A stretch of DNA of 64,000 bases. Source: Cheiracanthium punctorium. Taxonomy: Eukaryota; Arthropoda; Arachnida; Araneae; Cheiracanthiidae. The notes under the pieces were generated by a model. The model was given only the letters and a program-made list of their open reading frames with translations. It did not search any database and had not been told where the DNA came from. The translations under genes and the position numbers were made by a program. Shown in pieces: positions 43,575-54,823 of this stretch. The DNA is taken from the NCBI GenBank assembly GCA_038373885.1, contig JAWZYV010012390.1, forward strand, positions 186,001-250,000. The letters are read 5' to 3'. Each line of letters begins with the position of its first letter. The stretch's first letter is position 1.

Positions 43575-43720
43575 CAGGGTTCTACCTGCCCTGCGGCTAT
43601 CGAAGTTTTGGGCGGTTTTCTCCAGATGTAACGTGAATACGCGTTAGAGGTCCTCCTCCCATTGCACCCCTTCTAAGCAGATAGCTCTTTCGTAGCTTTA
43701 CCTTAACACAAAACAACACA
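43575..43720 (+). repeat. SINE fragment
   Basis: Contains CTGCGGCTATCGAAGTTTTG, TTCTCCAGATGTAACGTGAAT, ACGCGTTAGAGGTCC and TCTAAGCAGATAGC of the SINE family. The 5' tRNA-like part is missing. Confidence 0.7.
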
Positions 43721-44072
43721 GAAACATTAATAAATCATCCATATAGCTATTATGTGTTCATGATGTAAGTAGTATTATTCCTTATAAAAGCGTTTTTAGC
43801 CATTAATAGAGCACTTGGTTTGTAACAACAAGGTATTTTTAATTTCATATACTGAAGTATTTAATGGATTTTACATGAATTCCAGCTGGAATATAACATT
43901 TATTTTTATTTTTAACTAGATGAAGTACCCGTCCTCGACGGGTTAGTGAATGCAAATTTCCAAAAAGCAAGAACTTTCGTCAGCATTGTAGGAGTACACA
44001 GAATGAATCATAAGCGTAAAGTTTTCAAAATTATTGGGGGGGGGCGGGCCCCACAACCACATATATTCACGT

Positions 44073-44239
44073 CAGTGGCGTAGACAAGGGGGGGGTTAGG
44101 GGGGGTCATAACCCCCCCATGAGGAATTTTTTTCCATACAAAATGTATATTTTTCACTCCCTTATCATACACCCGTATACATATATATGAGTTGCAGAAG
44201 TCGTAACTCCCCCATGAAAAATTTCTGGCTACGCCACTG
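44073..44239. mobile_element. hAT MITE, CAGTGGCGTAG family, clean copy
   Basis: This is the best example of the family: CAGTGGCGTAGACAAGG ... TGGCTACGCCACTG, with exact 8-bp duplications ATTCACGT (44065-44072, 44240-44247). It is 167 bp and carries mirrored GGGGGGTTA/TAACTCCCCC inner blocks. Confidence 0.92.
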
Positions 44240-44934
44240 ATTCACGTACATATAACTTAGTAATAGCTGCCAACTACAATGGAATATACATAACCACTTT
44301 TTCTACATGATTTTTCGGCTTAAAATATAGCAAAATTTTTGTGCTGCACCTATGTAGGGTAAGTACCCATGTTAGTATTTTCCTACCATGTTATAAGTTA
44401 AAAATAGAAGCAGTGTAAAATATCCAAAGGAGGAAAAAAAAACATTTTCGATGAGAGAGTGTATTTTAGACACATCTGAACTTTTCTTTATTTCATACTT
44501 TACATTGCATAATCTGATTTTAATGAACCAGAGCCTGGTGAGGGCAGCTTATAGTAACATTGTGTGTTACGTGGCGTCACAAAGAATACTAAATCATGAT
44601 TGAAATCAAACGAAGAAAATTTTTAAAAGTCCAAGTAAAGGTTTTTTTTTAACGTTTGTAAATGGCGTGAAATACTATTTTTTTATGTTAGCATAAATTA
44701 ATTTTCTGTATTGAGTGGTAAATTATTGGGTGGGCTCAGCCCCTATTCACAATTTATTGGGGGGGCTCGAGCCCCACCGGCCCATATAACTCTACGCCTA
44801 TGGAATGAATGTAGTATGTTGACAAAGTAAAGAAAGCGAACTTATAATTTTTATGTATTGTTAAAATATTACAGGTTACAGAGTAACTAAGTAATACCAT
44901 TTGATTCGCTTTAGTCGTAATTATGGGATGCGCG

Positions 44935-46815
44935 AATGAATATATACACATACTGAAATAATTTTCGCAAAATCTCAAAATTTAATCAACATTTTGAAAA
45001 ATTGGAAGCCTAGAATTTAAGTTGAGTGACAACCTATCATGTCACTCAAATTCGTTTCATTCCCTGCAGACTTTATTTCGTGATGCTGGAACAATTTTCA
45101 GCATTTTAAAACGATTTTCGCAAAATCTCAAAATGTAATCAAAATATTTTTAAAATTCAACGCCTATAAATTAAGATTAGCAACTACCTATCATATCACT
45201 AAATTTCGTATCATTCGTATTAGTCGTTATTACGTGAAGTTTGAAGAAATCATCATTGAACGTATTTTGAGAGAATTTTCACAAAATCTCAAAATCTAAT
45301 AAAAATGTTTAAAAAATTGGACTCCTATAGTTTATGTTGAGCAACCATCTATCATGTCACCAAATTTCATATCATTCGCTTTAATCATTATTACTTAATG
45401 CGGGAACAAAGATTCACTCAGTTTTAAACGATTTTCGCAAAATCTCGAAATCTGATCAATTTTTTTTTAATTAGATGCTTATAGTTTAAGGTGAGTGACC
45501 ACCTATCATTTCACCAAATATCATTTTTTCACCTTTGCAGTTATTACGTGATGTGCGAACACAAATTTACGCAGTTTGAAATGATTTTCGCAAAATCTCA
45601 AAATCTAGTCAAGATTTTTTTTTAATTCGACGCCTATGTTTTACATTGAGTGAGCACCTATCATGACACCGAATTTCATATCATTCGCTTCAGTCGTTTT
45701 TACGTGATGCTCGAACACAAATTTACGCAGTTTGAAAGGATTTTCGCAAAATCTCAAAATCCAATCAGGATTTTTTTAAAATTGGACGCCTATGTTTTAA
45801 GTTGAGTGACCACCTATCACGACACCCAATTTCATATCATTCGCTTCAGTCGTTTTTACGTGATGCTTGAACACAAATTTACGCAGTTTGAAAGGATTTT
45901 CGCAAAATCTCAAAATCCAATCAGGATTTTTTAAAAATTGGACGCCTATGTTTTAAGTTGAGTGACCACCTATCATGACACCCAATTTCATATCATTCGC
46001 TTCAGTCGTTTTTACGTGATGCTTGAACACAAATTTACGCAGTTTGAAAGGATTTTCGCAAAATCTCAAAATCCAATCAGGATTTTTTAAAAATTGGACG
46101 CCTATGTTTTAAGTTGAGTGACCACCTATCATGACACCTAATTTCATATCATTCGCTTCAGTCGTTTTTACGTGATGCTTGAACACAAATTTACGCAGTT
46201 TGAAAGGATTTTCGAAAAATCTCAAAATCCAATCAGGATTTTTTAAAAATTGGACGCCTATGTTTTAAGTTGAGTGAACACCTATCATGACACCCAATTT
46301 CATATCATTCGCTTCAGTCGTTTTTACGTGATGCTTGAACACAAATTTACGCAGTTTGAAAGGATTTTCGCAAAATCTCAAAATCCAATCAGGATTTTTT
46401 AAAAATTGGACGCCTATGTTTTAAGTTGAGTGACCACCTATCATGACACCTAATTTCATATCATTCGCTTCAGTCGTTTTTACGTGATGCTTGAACACAA
46501 ATTTACGCAGTTTGAAAGGATTTTCGAAAAATCTCAAAATCCAATCAAGATTTTTTAAAAATTGGACGCCTATGTTTTAAGTTGAGTGACCACGTATCAT
46601 GACACCCAATTTCATATCATTCGCTTCTGTCGTTTTTGCGTGATGCTTGAACACAAATTTACCCAGTTTGAAACGATTTTCGAAAAATCTGAAAATCTAA
46701 TCAAGATTTTTTAAAAATTCGACGCCTATGTTTTAAGTTGAGTGACCACCTATCATGACACCAAATTTCATATCATTCGCTTCAGTCGTTTTTACGTGAT
46801 GCTTAAACAAAAAAG
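44935..46815 (+). repeat. 156-bp tandem (satellite-like) array, about 12 units
   Basis: The phrase GCCTATGTTTTAAGTTGAGTG starts at 45632, 45788, 45944, 46100, 46256, 46412, 46568 and 46724, an exact 156-bp period. Units upstream of 45632 are increasingly diverged and slightly irregular. The central units are nearly identical, consistent with homogenisation by unequal exchange. Each unit holds ATCATTCGCTTCAGTCG and GATTTTCGCAAAATCTCAAA. Confidence 0.95.
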
Positions 46816-47117
46816 CGTCACGGACAGAATGACAAAATGACAGAATGACAGACAGACAAACTTTTTTTTGAGGGTCGCATCGGATTCCCGGGTGCTTGAA
46901 ACGGATAGAAATCGCAAAATTTTTGAATTCCAAGAAATGTACAGACAAAAGTCTAATTTTATTTATATAGATTTGGGTTTTTATACAAATAATTATCGAA
47001 TCATTTGTATAATGAATGTAAAATAATGTGAACTCTGATTATTGCACAAGTAAAAGAAAAAGACGACCAACAAATATTAAAATAGTTTGCAAGAGGGACT
47101 CAAACCATTGGTTTTTG

Positions 47118-47163
47118 GTAAAGACATTAGAATATACTCGTTCTAGTATATTCTAATGTCTTT
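47118..47163. repeat. Perfect hairpin, ~18-bp arms
   Basis: AAAGACATTAGAATATAC and GTATATTCTAATGTCTTT are separated by 8 bases. It is flanked on both sides by GGTTTTTGG, suggesting a tiny inserted fold-back with a target duplication. Confidence 0.65.
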
Positions 47164-47387
47164 GGTTTTTGGAGGGGGGGGGGGGGAATAAAGGACAAAG
47201 TGCCAATTTAAGTTGGCTAATTTTGAGTTTTACGATATGCGAGAAAAAGTAGAGCGTGTTAATTGGCATTTGGACCTTTGTATGCCATGCCATTCCTAAT
47301 TTAGATCCTCATTAAAAGGAAAAAGAAATTTCCGAGCATTGACTTACTCTAGAAAAGTGTGGTTCAGCTCCATATATTTACTATGCT

Positions 47388-47564
47388 CAGTGGCGTGCAC
47401 AAATGGTGTGGGGGTGAGGATTCAGTCCCTCCCCCTTTGTCCATGCATTTTTAACATAAAGTCCGTACAGTTTTAATTTTAAACATATAGATTATGGCTT
47501 TTATTTAACCAAAAGATTACTTCCATTCCCTCCTTCTCTTAAAGAAAGTCGGTGTACATCACTG
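47388..47564. mobile_element. hAT MITE, relative of 42140-42393
   Basis: The ends CAGTGGCGTGCACAAATG and CGGTGTACATCACTG are flanked by ACTATGCT and ATTATGCA (6 of 8). The internal segment TTGTCCATGCATTTTTAACA parallels the TTGTCAAAATTTTTTTAACA of 42140-42393. Confidence 0.7.
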
Positions 47565-48202
47565 ATTATGCATCTGCACATTATTTGTAAGTACAGAAAA
47601 TATTTGTAAGTAATAATTACAACAAAAAGAAAAAACTGCCATTTGTTTTAAATTACCTAAGTGATATGATAATTTTAAGAAATAAGAGGGCCCCCCAAAA
47701 GGGATGCTTGCTTCAGAGTGGCTTTTTGAGGCCCAGATCATGTTTTTCTAGAATACAAATAAAGGGAACACAAGGTCATTAGTTAAAGAACTTTGGTTCT
47801 AGAAATACTGGTATATAAATTTAACTTTTCATAATCAGCTGTACGTATCGTTATACAGCGGATCTGTTGGTGAGCTGTTAGCTATTTTGTAAAAAGTAAG
47901 CAACTTTTTTGTTTTCTGCTTAAACAGTGTTAGGTTATCCGTTTTGAATAGTAAATGTACAAATCTAAAACGTTATAAAAGATAAAAAATCCAAGTGGTT
48001 GAAGAAATAGTTGTATGGATTTTGAGGCCCCTACATGTGGGGGCCCCGGGCATTCGCCCTGCCATGCCTCCCTATTTTTACGGCACTGTCTTTCGCCATA
48101 AGCCAAGCAATGCGAACGCAAATGAATGATCTACTGGAGTGATTGCGCAAATCCAACGCTCACAAGTCCTTTCTGTTGTCTCTTCTTTTTGATAGTGTAA
48201 AT

Positions 48203-49020
48203 CACTTATCGGCAAACCCTGGCCCGCGGCCCGGATGTGGCCCTCCAGGGTATTTTATCCAGCAAGTGGAAGATTTCAAATTTCCATAGACCAGTGGTCC
48301 CCAACCCCCTGTCCGCGGATCAATTGGTACCGGGTTGCTCAAGAAAAATTACATTATTTCCATTTTATTTTCTGTCGTGCATTTCTCTCGAGGTCTCGAG
48401 TTTCTTGGGTTTGTGCTAATTTATATAGAACAGATTTTGTAACAGAAAAAAATCTCATGACTATTTTACATTATTTTACTGCTTATTAAATATTTCAAGA
48501 CTATGAATTAAAATTCCAGTCTTTTAAATCCCTATTGCCATTTCCAACAACCTACTGTGTGAAGCGGGATTTTCAAGACACTGAAATTTACACTGACAAG
48601 AACCAAAATAACAGATTAAAGGAATGAATTGTACATAAGCAACACACTTTGGGTGTCATTGCTTCTTACCTCCAGATCTAACCAACTCGTTGCAAAGAAA
48701 TAAGCTCAGTGTTCTCATTCATTTAGCGTCCTAGTGAGATAAAATCTTAAATCATTTTACATTCATTTTTTGTGAAACTGTATATATTTTGAAGGTATGT
48801 TTAAGCACAATTAAATTAAAACAATAGGCGTACTCCCTCCCCTGACCAGTCCGCGGTAAAATTATTATCAAACGCTGACCAGGTCACGGCGATAAAAAGG
48901 TTGGATAGCACCGCCATAGACAATCAATATAAACCAAATCAAAATCCCACTTATACGGTCCGTGACGTCCCTAACATCCTAAATTTTGGCTCGCAACCTT
49001 CCAGAGGTTGCCCGTACCCG
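48203..49020. mobile_element. hAT remnant (GGCCCGCGGCCCGG type), interrupted
   Basis: The left end CACTTATCGGCAAACCCTGGC with CCGCGGCCCGGATGTGGCCC and the right end TTTTGGCTCGCAACCTTCC to CCCG resemble hAT elements whose ends read CAGGGGTCGGCAAAC. Flanks GTGTAAAT (48195-48202, 49021-49028) are an exact 8-bp duplication. A second hAT is inserted in it. Confidence 0.75.
48292..48913. mobile_element. hAT element (CAGTGGTCCCCAACC type), nested
   Basis: The left end CAGTGGTCCCCAACCCCC with GTCCGCGG and the decayed right end CCGCGGTAAAATTATT ... AAAAAGGTTGGATAGCACCG are flanked by exact 8-bp duplications CCATAGAC (48284-48291, 48914-48921). The 622-bp interior is non-coding apart from short transposase-like scraps I cannot confirm. 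Confidence 0.85.
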
Positions 49021-49751
49021 GTGTAAATGAACAGGTTAAACCCGGGTTCCCCCGAATAAATATGAAACCCATATCTCATACACTAAAACGGGAGGGGGGA
49101 TAAGTAAGCTTCACTTTAATTATTCACCATTCCGATCACTATAATTATTCACTATTCCGTACATTGGGGCCGTTTAATAAGATCAAAATTTTATTTGCCC
49201 AACATGTGTCCCTGAGTTCTGCAACATATCTGACAAAATTCAAAGCTTTATATATTTTCAAAAGCAAATGAAACTCCCATCAATCATAAATATTACATTT
49301 ACGCAGTTACGCAAATAAATAAATTTTCGGTGTCATGTCACATTATATATACGGATTAAATCCGAATTTTTATCATTTCAAATAACTATATGAGTTAATA
49401 TGGTAACTAATATATGTACTAATATGCCAATATGAAACTAATTGCTATTGTTAATACTAATTTTCAATAACTAGTATTAATGTTACTAAAAATATGGTAA
49501 AAATTCGCAGTCCTTAATTTTGCGAGACTCGCGAGACGTCTCGCGCGAGACGCGAGACGAGACAGGCAATTTCTGTGCGAGACGCGAGACGAGACAAAGT
49601 GGTTGCGAGACGAGACGAGACGCGAGACGAGACAGAGGTTTACCACTGCGAGACGAGACGAGACAGCCCTATTTCTCGTCTCGCGCGTCTCGCGTCCATC
49701 CCTACAGTTGACAGGACTAGAGTTTAAAAGATTTTTTTTGGGTTGTATTGT

Positions 49752-49930
49752 GTTATGGCAAAAGTTACGCAAGGGCTATATGCCAAAGATAGGGGGTGCC
49801 TTGGTCGAAGGGCATTTTAAAGGGCTCCAACGCGTATTCACGCTGCATCTGGAGAAAAGCGACCAAAGCTCAACCCTGTTAGATCGACAGCCGCATAATA
49901 GGAGAAAACACTGGACATTCACACTTTAAA
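49752..49930 (-). repeat. SINE fragment
   Basis: On the minus strand it reads CGGCTGTCGATCTAACAGGG, CTTTTCTCCAGATGCAGCGTG, AATACGCGTTGGAGCCC and CAAGGCACCCCCT of the SINE family. Its position just outside the hAT right end is independent of that element. Confidence 0.7.
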
Positions 49931-50139
49931 TAAAAGATTTTTTAAATATTTCAAAAAAGTAACATGCTGAATCTGACTGTGCCCACGAAGGTTTAACTTT
50001 TTATTAAAACATAAAAGGAAATAAAAAGAAATAAAAAGAAGAAAAACCATCAAAGTACGAAAAATTATCTTTGACACCCAATATTTCAATATAATAATCT
50101 AGCTGATGTACCAGCTTAATAAAAAAACTTACTCTTCAA

Positions 50140-51090
50140 TATACATTGTCAGATCCAGAGATGGGGGGGGGAACACAGGAGCATGTACCACTTCAAAATT
50201 ACAGTTTAGAATATTGACTTACTTTGTAAATTCAAGTGAATTTACCAGAAATATGAGCCAAATGTTCTGTACCACCTCCAGAATTCTTTTGTCACCACTG
50301 TCACCGGAATTCTTTTGTCACCCTCCAGAATTCATTCGCCACTGTCAGTATCTATCCCTTTCATATCATCTGACTTGCAACTCCTGTGTAGACCTATGAT
50401 TATAATGGGATAGATCTTCAATTGGCTCAACTTAGGAAGCTATTTAAGTTTATATATACCGATTGAAAATCAGCTCTGTGATTTTGTCGTGATCAGCATA
50501 CATCAGACTACATTTCTGGTAAATTAACTTGAATTTACAAACTGTCGTGATCAGCATACATCAGACTACATTTCTGGTAAATTAACTTGAATTTACAAAC
50601 TAAGTCAATATACTATACTGTAGTTTTGAGGTGGTACGTGTTCCTGTGCCCCCCCCACATTTCTGCAGGTACCGATATGTAGAGATGGGGGCCCAGGGAA
50701 AGGTTCATTGGGGGCCTCTTTCTTACGAAAACTTTCTTATACCCTACAAAGCAACTTACATATCACACCATACAAAGAAGAATGTTATAACAGCATTAAA
50801 ATGATTACAATGAAATACAAATAGTTCTATAATAATATTATTGTGTAGGATAATGATATTTCAATTATATTATTTAATTTTCAATCGTAAATTTCATTCA
50901 ACATTTTTCAGTAACTTGGTTTACAATATATTTTTATTTATTTTCCTATGTTTATATGAGAACATTTGATTATATTGGGATACATCTTCAATTTGCTGAA
51001 CTTAGGAAGCTATTTAATTTTATATGTTCCCATTAAAAATCAGCTCTGTAGTTTTCTCGTGATCAGCATACATCACACTACATAGACCAC
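50140..51090. repeat. Inverted and direct repeat cluster
   Basis: A block near 50150-50260 (ACACAGGAGCATGTACCACTT...) is inverted at about 50570-50680 (AAGTCAATAT...GAGGTGGTACGTG). A 57-bp unit (GTCGTGATCAGCATACATCAG...) is tandemly doubled at about 50486-50600. The block 50398-50515 (ATGGGATAGATCTTCAATTGG...) recurs directly at about 50975-51080. This looks like a rearranged element. No coding signal. Confidence 0.65.
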
Positions 51091-51518
51091 TCCTAAATGA
51101 TGTTTGAGCTGAATAACTGCCTGAGACAATACCGTTTAGCTAAAAAAAAAAAGGTGTGGAAATAATGATAGCGCTATGAAATAGTAACAGAGTATTTATG
51201 ATTACTGTTATTTTTCACATAAAATTAAATTAGCTGTCTTTCATTTTAAATTAAATTCAAAATGTGCAAATTTTTAAAGTTAGAGGATTATTTCAGAGGG
51301 CCCTTATTGTTGGGGGCTCTTCTGGAAATCAGTCCTTTCATGTGTCCTGTGTTTTACGTACGAAACACAAATCTGGGTGGTGAACCCACTTAATACTCTT
51401 ACTTTTCATTCACCCGCCTCTAAGTCCGAAAAGCCGCTGATTCGGATCTAAAATTTTTATGTTACTCGAACGGTTAGATCTTATACCGTCTTTAAATATA
51501 TTGGAACAATTTGTTATA

Positions 51519-52309
51519 CAATTGAACCTCCATTATCCGAACCTTGATTAACCGAAACTCTCCGTTAACCGAAGTCGGTTTCATCTTCACTGTTTTTTTC
51601 CAAGACTGCATTTATATGATCGGTGACGCGTGGGAATCTATGCCGCAATCAACACTAAGACGAAGTTGGCGAAAACTTTTACCGAATTTTTCAACTAGCT
51701 CAAATGAAAATGCTACAGACATTGTGAAAGACAGTGTTACTGAGTTTTCAAGACTTTTTAGCACAATGAAAGGTTTTGAAAATTGTGGGATAGAGAAATC
51801 ACAGATTGGTTGAATTGTGACGTGGAAGATGCAGGCTTCCAGTTACTCAATGATGAGGAATTAATAACAGAAGTCCGAAAAGAAGAAGAAGAAGAAGATG
51901 ATGATGATGATGAAGATGAGAATGATTCTGGAGTAAATAAAATCAGTAACAATGATGCTTTTGAGTGTTTCTCAAAAGGCCTTCTTTGGTTGGAACAACA
52001 GGAGCAGTGTGATTCCTCTGAAACCATGCTTTTAAGAAAACTTCGGGATAGAGCTGCACGGCAAAGGATGGCCAGATACGCCAGATGAAGCTTCCATTTA
52101 AACCATTGTAAGTTTTTGTTTCAGAAATAAATTTATTTTCATTTATAATTTTAATTTATTTAACAGTTAAAATAGTCATAATAACAGTTCAATGACGATA
52201 CTACATATTAAACTAGATGATTATATTGATGAATTCTCAATTATCCGAAAATTTCGATTATCCGAAGTAGGTTCGGTCCCAATTACTTCGGATAATCGAG
52301 GTTCTACTG
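51519..52309 (+). mobile_element. Tigger/pogo element, internally deleted
   Basis: The ends CAATTGAACCTCCATTATCCG and CGGATAATCGAGGTTCTACTG are flanked by TA (51517-51518, 52310-52311). Additional TTAACCGAA/ATTATCCGAA repeats lie just inside. The remaining coding part is the C-terminus of the transposase. Confidence 0.88.
51595..52088 (+). pseudogene. Tigger transposase C-terminal remnant
   Basis: The frame reads DCIYMIGDAWESMPQSTLRR then SWRKLLPNF, the signature of Tigger/jerky-like transposases after the DDE domain. A one-base shift near 51785 separates it from REITDWLNCDVEDAGFQLLN and an acidic stretch (EEEEEDDDDDEDEND). It ends in LLRKLRDRAARQRMARYAR at TGA 52086-52088. The helix-turn-helix and DDE parts are missing. 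Confidence 0.8.
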
Positions 52310-52443
52310 TATTTTGTAATGGATTGTTTCAATATCAATGGCATTTCGTTATTGTGTTATAACTGTATGAAAATATCGTTATCCTCCTTTAATGCTATGG
52401 TCCCATACCGTACTTAAATTGTTACTCAACGTATGGTTATAAC

Positions 52444-53850
52444 CAGTGGCGTAGCCAAGGGTGGGGTTAGGGGGGTCACAACGTCCCCCATGAGGAATTT
52501 TTTGAAATACAAAAGTATATTCTTCACTCCCTTATCACACACACGTATACATATACATTGGCTGCAGTAGTGGTAACCAGTGATGTAAAATACCCGGGTA
52601 TTTATTTTCAAGGGTAAATAACCAGAATAAATACCCGGGTATATACCCAAAATGGGTGTTTACCTGGGTATTTATTTTTGAATTAACACTAATTAACACT
52701 ATTGTTTAAAAAAAGCTTGTATTGGTGGGTAAGGATATTCACACACACACACTCATATATATATATTAAGTATAAAGTAAAAAAAAAGAAAAACAGAAAA
52801 AGAAAAACGAAAAACTTAGGAACCCTTTACAACATTTTGATTTCATAAAACTTAAAAAAATATACATATGAAAGGAAGCTATATGATACTTGTTGAATAA
52901 AATACTTGATTAAATATAGCCTATAAATATAACGGTTGGAATAAAATTGTAAATAGGAATAATAACAAGTAGCAGTGTATTTGACAATTTAAAAAAAGGA
53001 GAGAAATTCAACTATACTAAATATATACAGACAGTAAATTTTGAATTACGAATCTGAATCTCATCAGGAGACCGAAAATCAAATTTATAATTCTGAAAAT
53101 TTCGTTAAATGGAAATTTTATTATAAAAAAATTGGTATTAATGATATTTTTAATAGAAATATTTTGTTCATCAATCTGAAATATTCATAAAAGTTTAAAT
53201 TTACCGTAAAAAATATGTTTTTAAACCTATTACTTATAACTACTAGTTTTGTAACTATTTGCATGTAATTTTTATTTTAGTGATCATCAAATCAATCATA
53301 AAATGCATATAATCCCCTCTTCCCTTCAATAACAAACAATAATAAACTATCACAGTTTAAAAAATAATAAACATAAAATAAGCTCTGGGATATATTTGTA
53401 AACTTAAAATAAGCTATGAGGTATATTAATCAATGTAACACATTAAAAATATTGCCAAAGCTGTCACTTGCACAAAACAATTTAAGGACTACCATAAAAC
53501 ATCCTTCATTATTAAAGTTAGTGAAAAAAATGTGGTATGACTGATAAAGTAGTTTATGCCAAATAATCAAACGCTTAATAATAATAAAAAAACACTACAA
53601 AAGTACTCATAATGGAGTCAAATTAAAATTAAAAACTTTGTATTAAAAAAAGGAACAATAATAGAAATCTAATTGGTATTAATCATAAATGTTGTTAAGA
53701 ACAGTTATTCCATTCTAAGTTGAAAATACGCAGTTATTGGGTATTTACGCAGGCCTTGGGTTAATACCAGGCTAAATACCCAAAAGATATTTACCTACCC
53801 AGTGGGTATTTACCCACCCCACATCAATGGTTGTAACCCCCCCCATGAAA
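52444..53850. mobile_element. hAT MITE, CAGTGGCGTAG family, split by another hAT
   Basis: The left part 52444-52577 (CAGTGGCGTAGCCAAGG ... TTGGCTGCAGTAGTGGTAAC) and the right part from 53830 (GTTGTAACCCCCCCCATGA) are contiguous in the clean copy at 44073-44239. The right terminus is decayed. Confidence 0.8.
52578..53829. mobile_element. hAT element with GGGTATTTA subterminal repeats
   Basis: The ends CAGTGATGTAAAATACCCGGG and (reverse complement of the right end) CATTGATGTGGGGTGGGTAAA are flanked by GTGGTAAC and GTTGTAAC (7 of 8). GGGTATTTA and its complement recur at least eight times within the terminal 110 bp of both sides. The 1.25-kb interior is AT-rich and non-coding. Confidence 0.8.
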
Positions 53851-53884
53851 AAATAAAATAAATATGATGTTTGAAATAAAGAAA

Positions 53885-54440
53885 ATTCCAGGAGCTACTC
53901 ATGGAGCACGGAATGAGGAAAAGAAGTTCATTCTTCCCGGACGATTTTAAGTCAATCATTCATGAAGTTATTCAGAGGAACTCTTATTTTGCTCATTCTG
54001 AAAATATTCTGTTGGCAATGCTTTTGATGAATGATCACATATTCGAAAACTTGACCTAAGAAGAATATTGGAAGCAAGAGAAACTGACTGGAAGGAAAAA
54101 AAAACTCCAATTTGATCTGCTAAATATAAATTTCGAAGCAGAGGTGTATTTTCAGATGATTCACTGGGACAATCCTTAGGAACCACCAGCTACCATTAAC
54201 CTCAGTGACGAAGACGTAGCAAGTATGATCAGAAACGGTTCAGAATTTGAAATAGAGAAGATCCCTTGCCATTCTCAAGCAGTAGAAACGCATGTAAGAC
54301 TACTAACGCAAGCATCATTGGTAACATGTGGAACCAAAGTCAGAGATGGATACATTCGTTGTGGAATCAAATCACGAAAGGAACTACCAAAGTTTATTAT
54401 TTTGCCCGGCATGTGGACTCCAAAATTGAAAACTGATTAA
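53885..54440 (+). pseudogene. Decayed member of an uncharacterised repetitive arthropod protein family
   Basis: Fragments in order: DDFKSIIHEVI; LDLRRILEARETDWKEKK (after a frameshift); NFEAEVYFQMIHWDNP, an in-frame TAG, EPPATINLSDEDVASMIRNG; then IPCHSQAVETHVRLLTQAS and VRDGYIRCGIKSRKELPKF. The CHSQAVE-HV-L-T-AS...RDG-IR...SR-LPKF pattern recalls hypothetical proteins found in many copies in arthropod genomes, but I cannot name a function. At least one stop and two frame changes make this a pseudogene. It may be the coding part of an unnamed mobile element. Confidence 0.55.
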
Positions 54441-54639
54441 AGAAAAAGTGTTTTATTTGTCAATAATACTCGAAAGGTAAATTTGGTATCATTTCCTTTT
54501 CTGTATTAGTGTGCTTTCTAAATATTAATTGTCCTTAAAAATGAAGTAATATGTAAATATTTAATAGCTATGTATTCAAAATATACCCCAAAACTTATGA
54601 CGCTCGATTGCAAGTTAGTGACTATTTTTTTTTCTTTCT

Positions 54640-54665
54640 TTTTTTTTTTTTTTTTTTTTTTTTTT
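54640..54665. repeat. Poly-T tract
   Basis: A T-run of about 27 bases following TTTTTTTTTCTTTCTTT. A simple repeat, or the tail of a retroposed sequence on the minus strand. Confidence 0.7.
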
Positions 54666-54823
54666 GTTTGTTAACGGCAATATAACATTGACGTACTGTT
54701 TCTATTTAGTAGTTAGAACTATTTTTGAGTCAGAAAATAAAGTTATTGTAAACATTAAAATTAAATTTTAAAAAATCGATTTTTTTACTTTTTACGTTAA
54801 CATTCCTTTCTTTTAACTCAGTG

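Larger units (their letters stand above)
43915..46975 (+). mobile_element. Element with fixed head and tail around a 156-bp tandem array
   Basis: The head is ACTAGATGAAGTACCCGTCC with a CCCGTCCTCGACGGG hairpin. The tail, after the array, contains GACAGAATGACAGACAGACA and TTTATATAGATTTGGG. A related head (ACTAGCTGCGCGTGCCCG) opens the insertion at 9092. Such heads and GACAGACAGACA/TATATAGAT tails recur together in arthropod repeats, but I do not assign a superfamily. A MITE (44073-44239) was inserted after the head. Confidence 0.5.
39261..49704. mobile_element. hAT element of the GTCTCG family (copy 2, inverted), swollen by insertions
   Basis: The ends TAGGGATGGACGCGAGACG (39261) and CGTCTCGCGTCCATCCCTA (to 49704) are flanked by exact 8-bp duplications CAGTTGAC (39253-39260, 49705-49712). 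The terminal 1.2 kb at the left (39261-40500) matches the right part of copy 1 (10096-11273, inverted). The right 430 bp (49270-49704) matches the left part of copy 1. Everything between is absent from copy 1 and includes several younger elements. No hAT transposase was found. If the original core was long, this may derive from a larger, possibly autonomous relative. Confidence 0.85.

Noticed and set aside
54790..54823. Left inverted terminus of the Tc1-like element
   Set aside because: The CACTGAGTTAAAAGAAAGG similarity is in the same orientation as the right terminus, so it cannot be the mirrored end of the same element.
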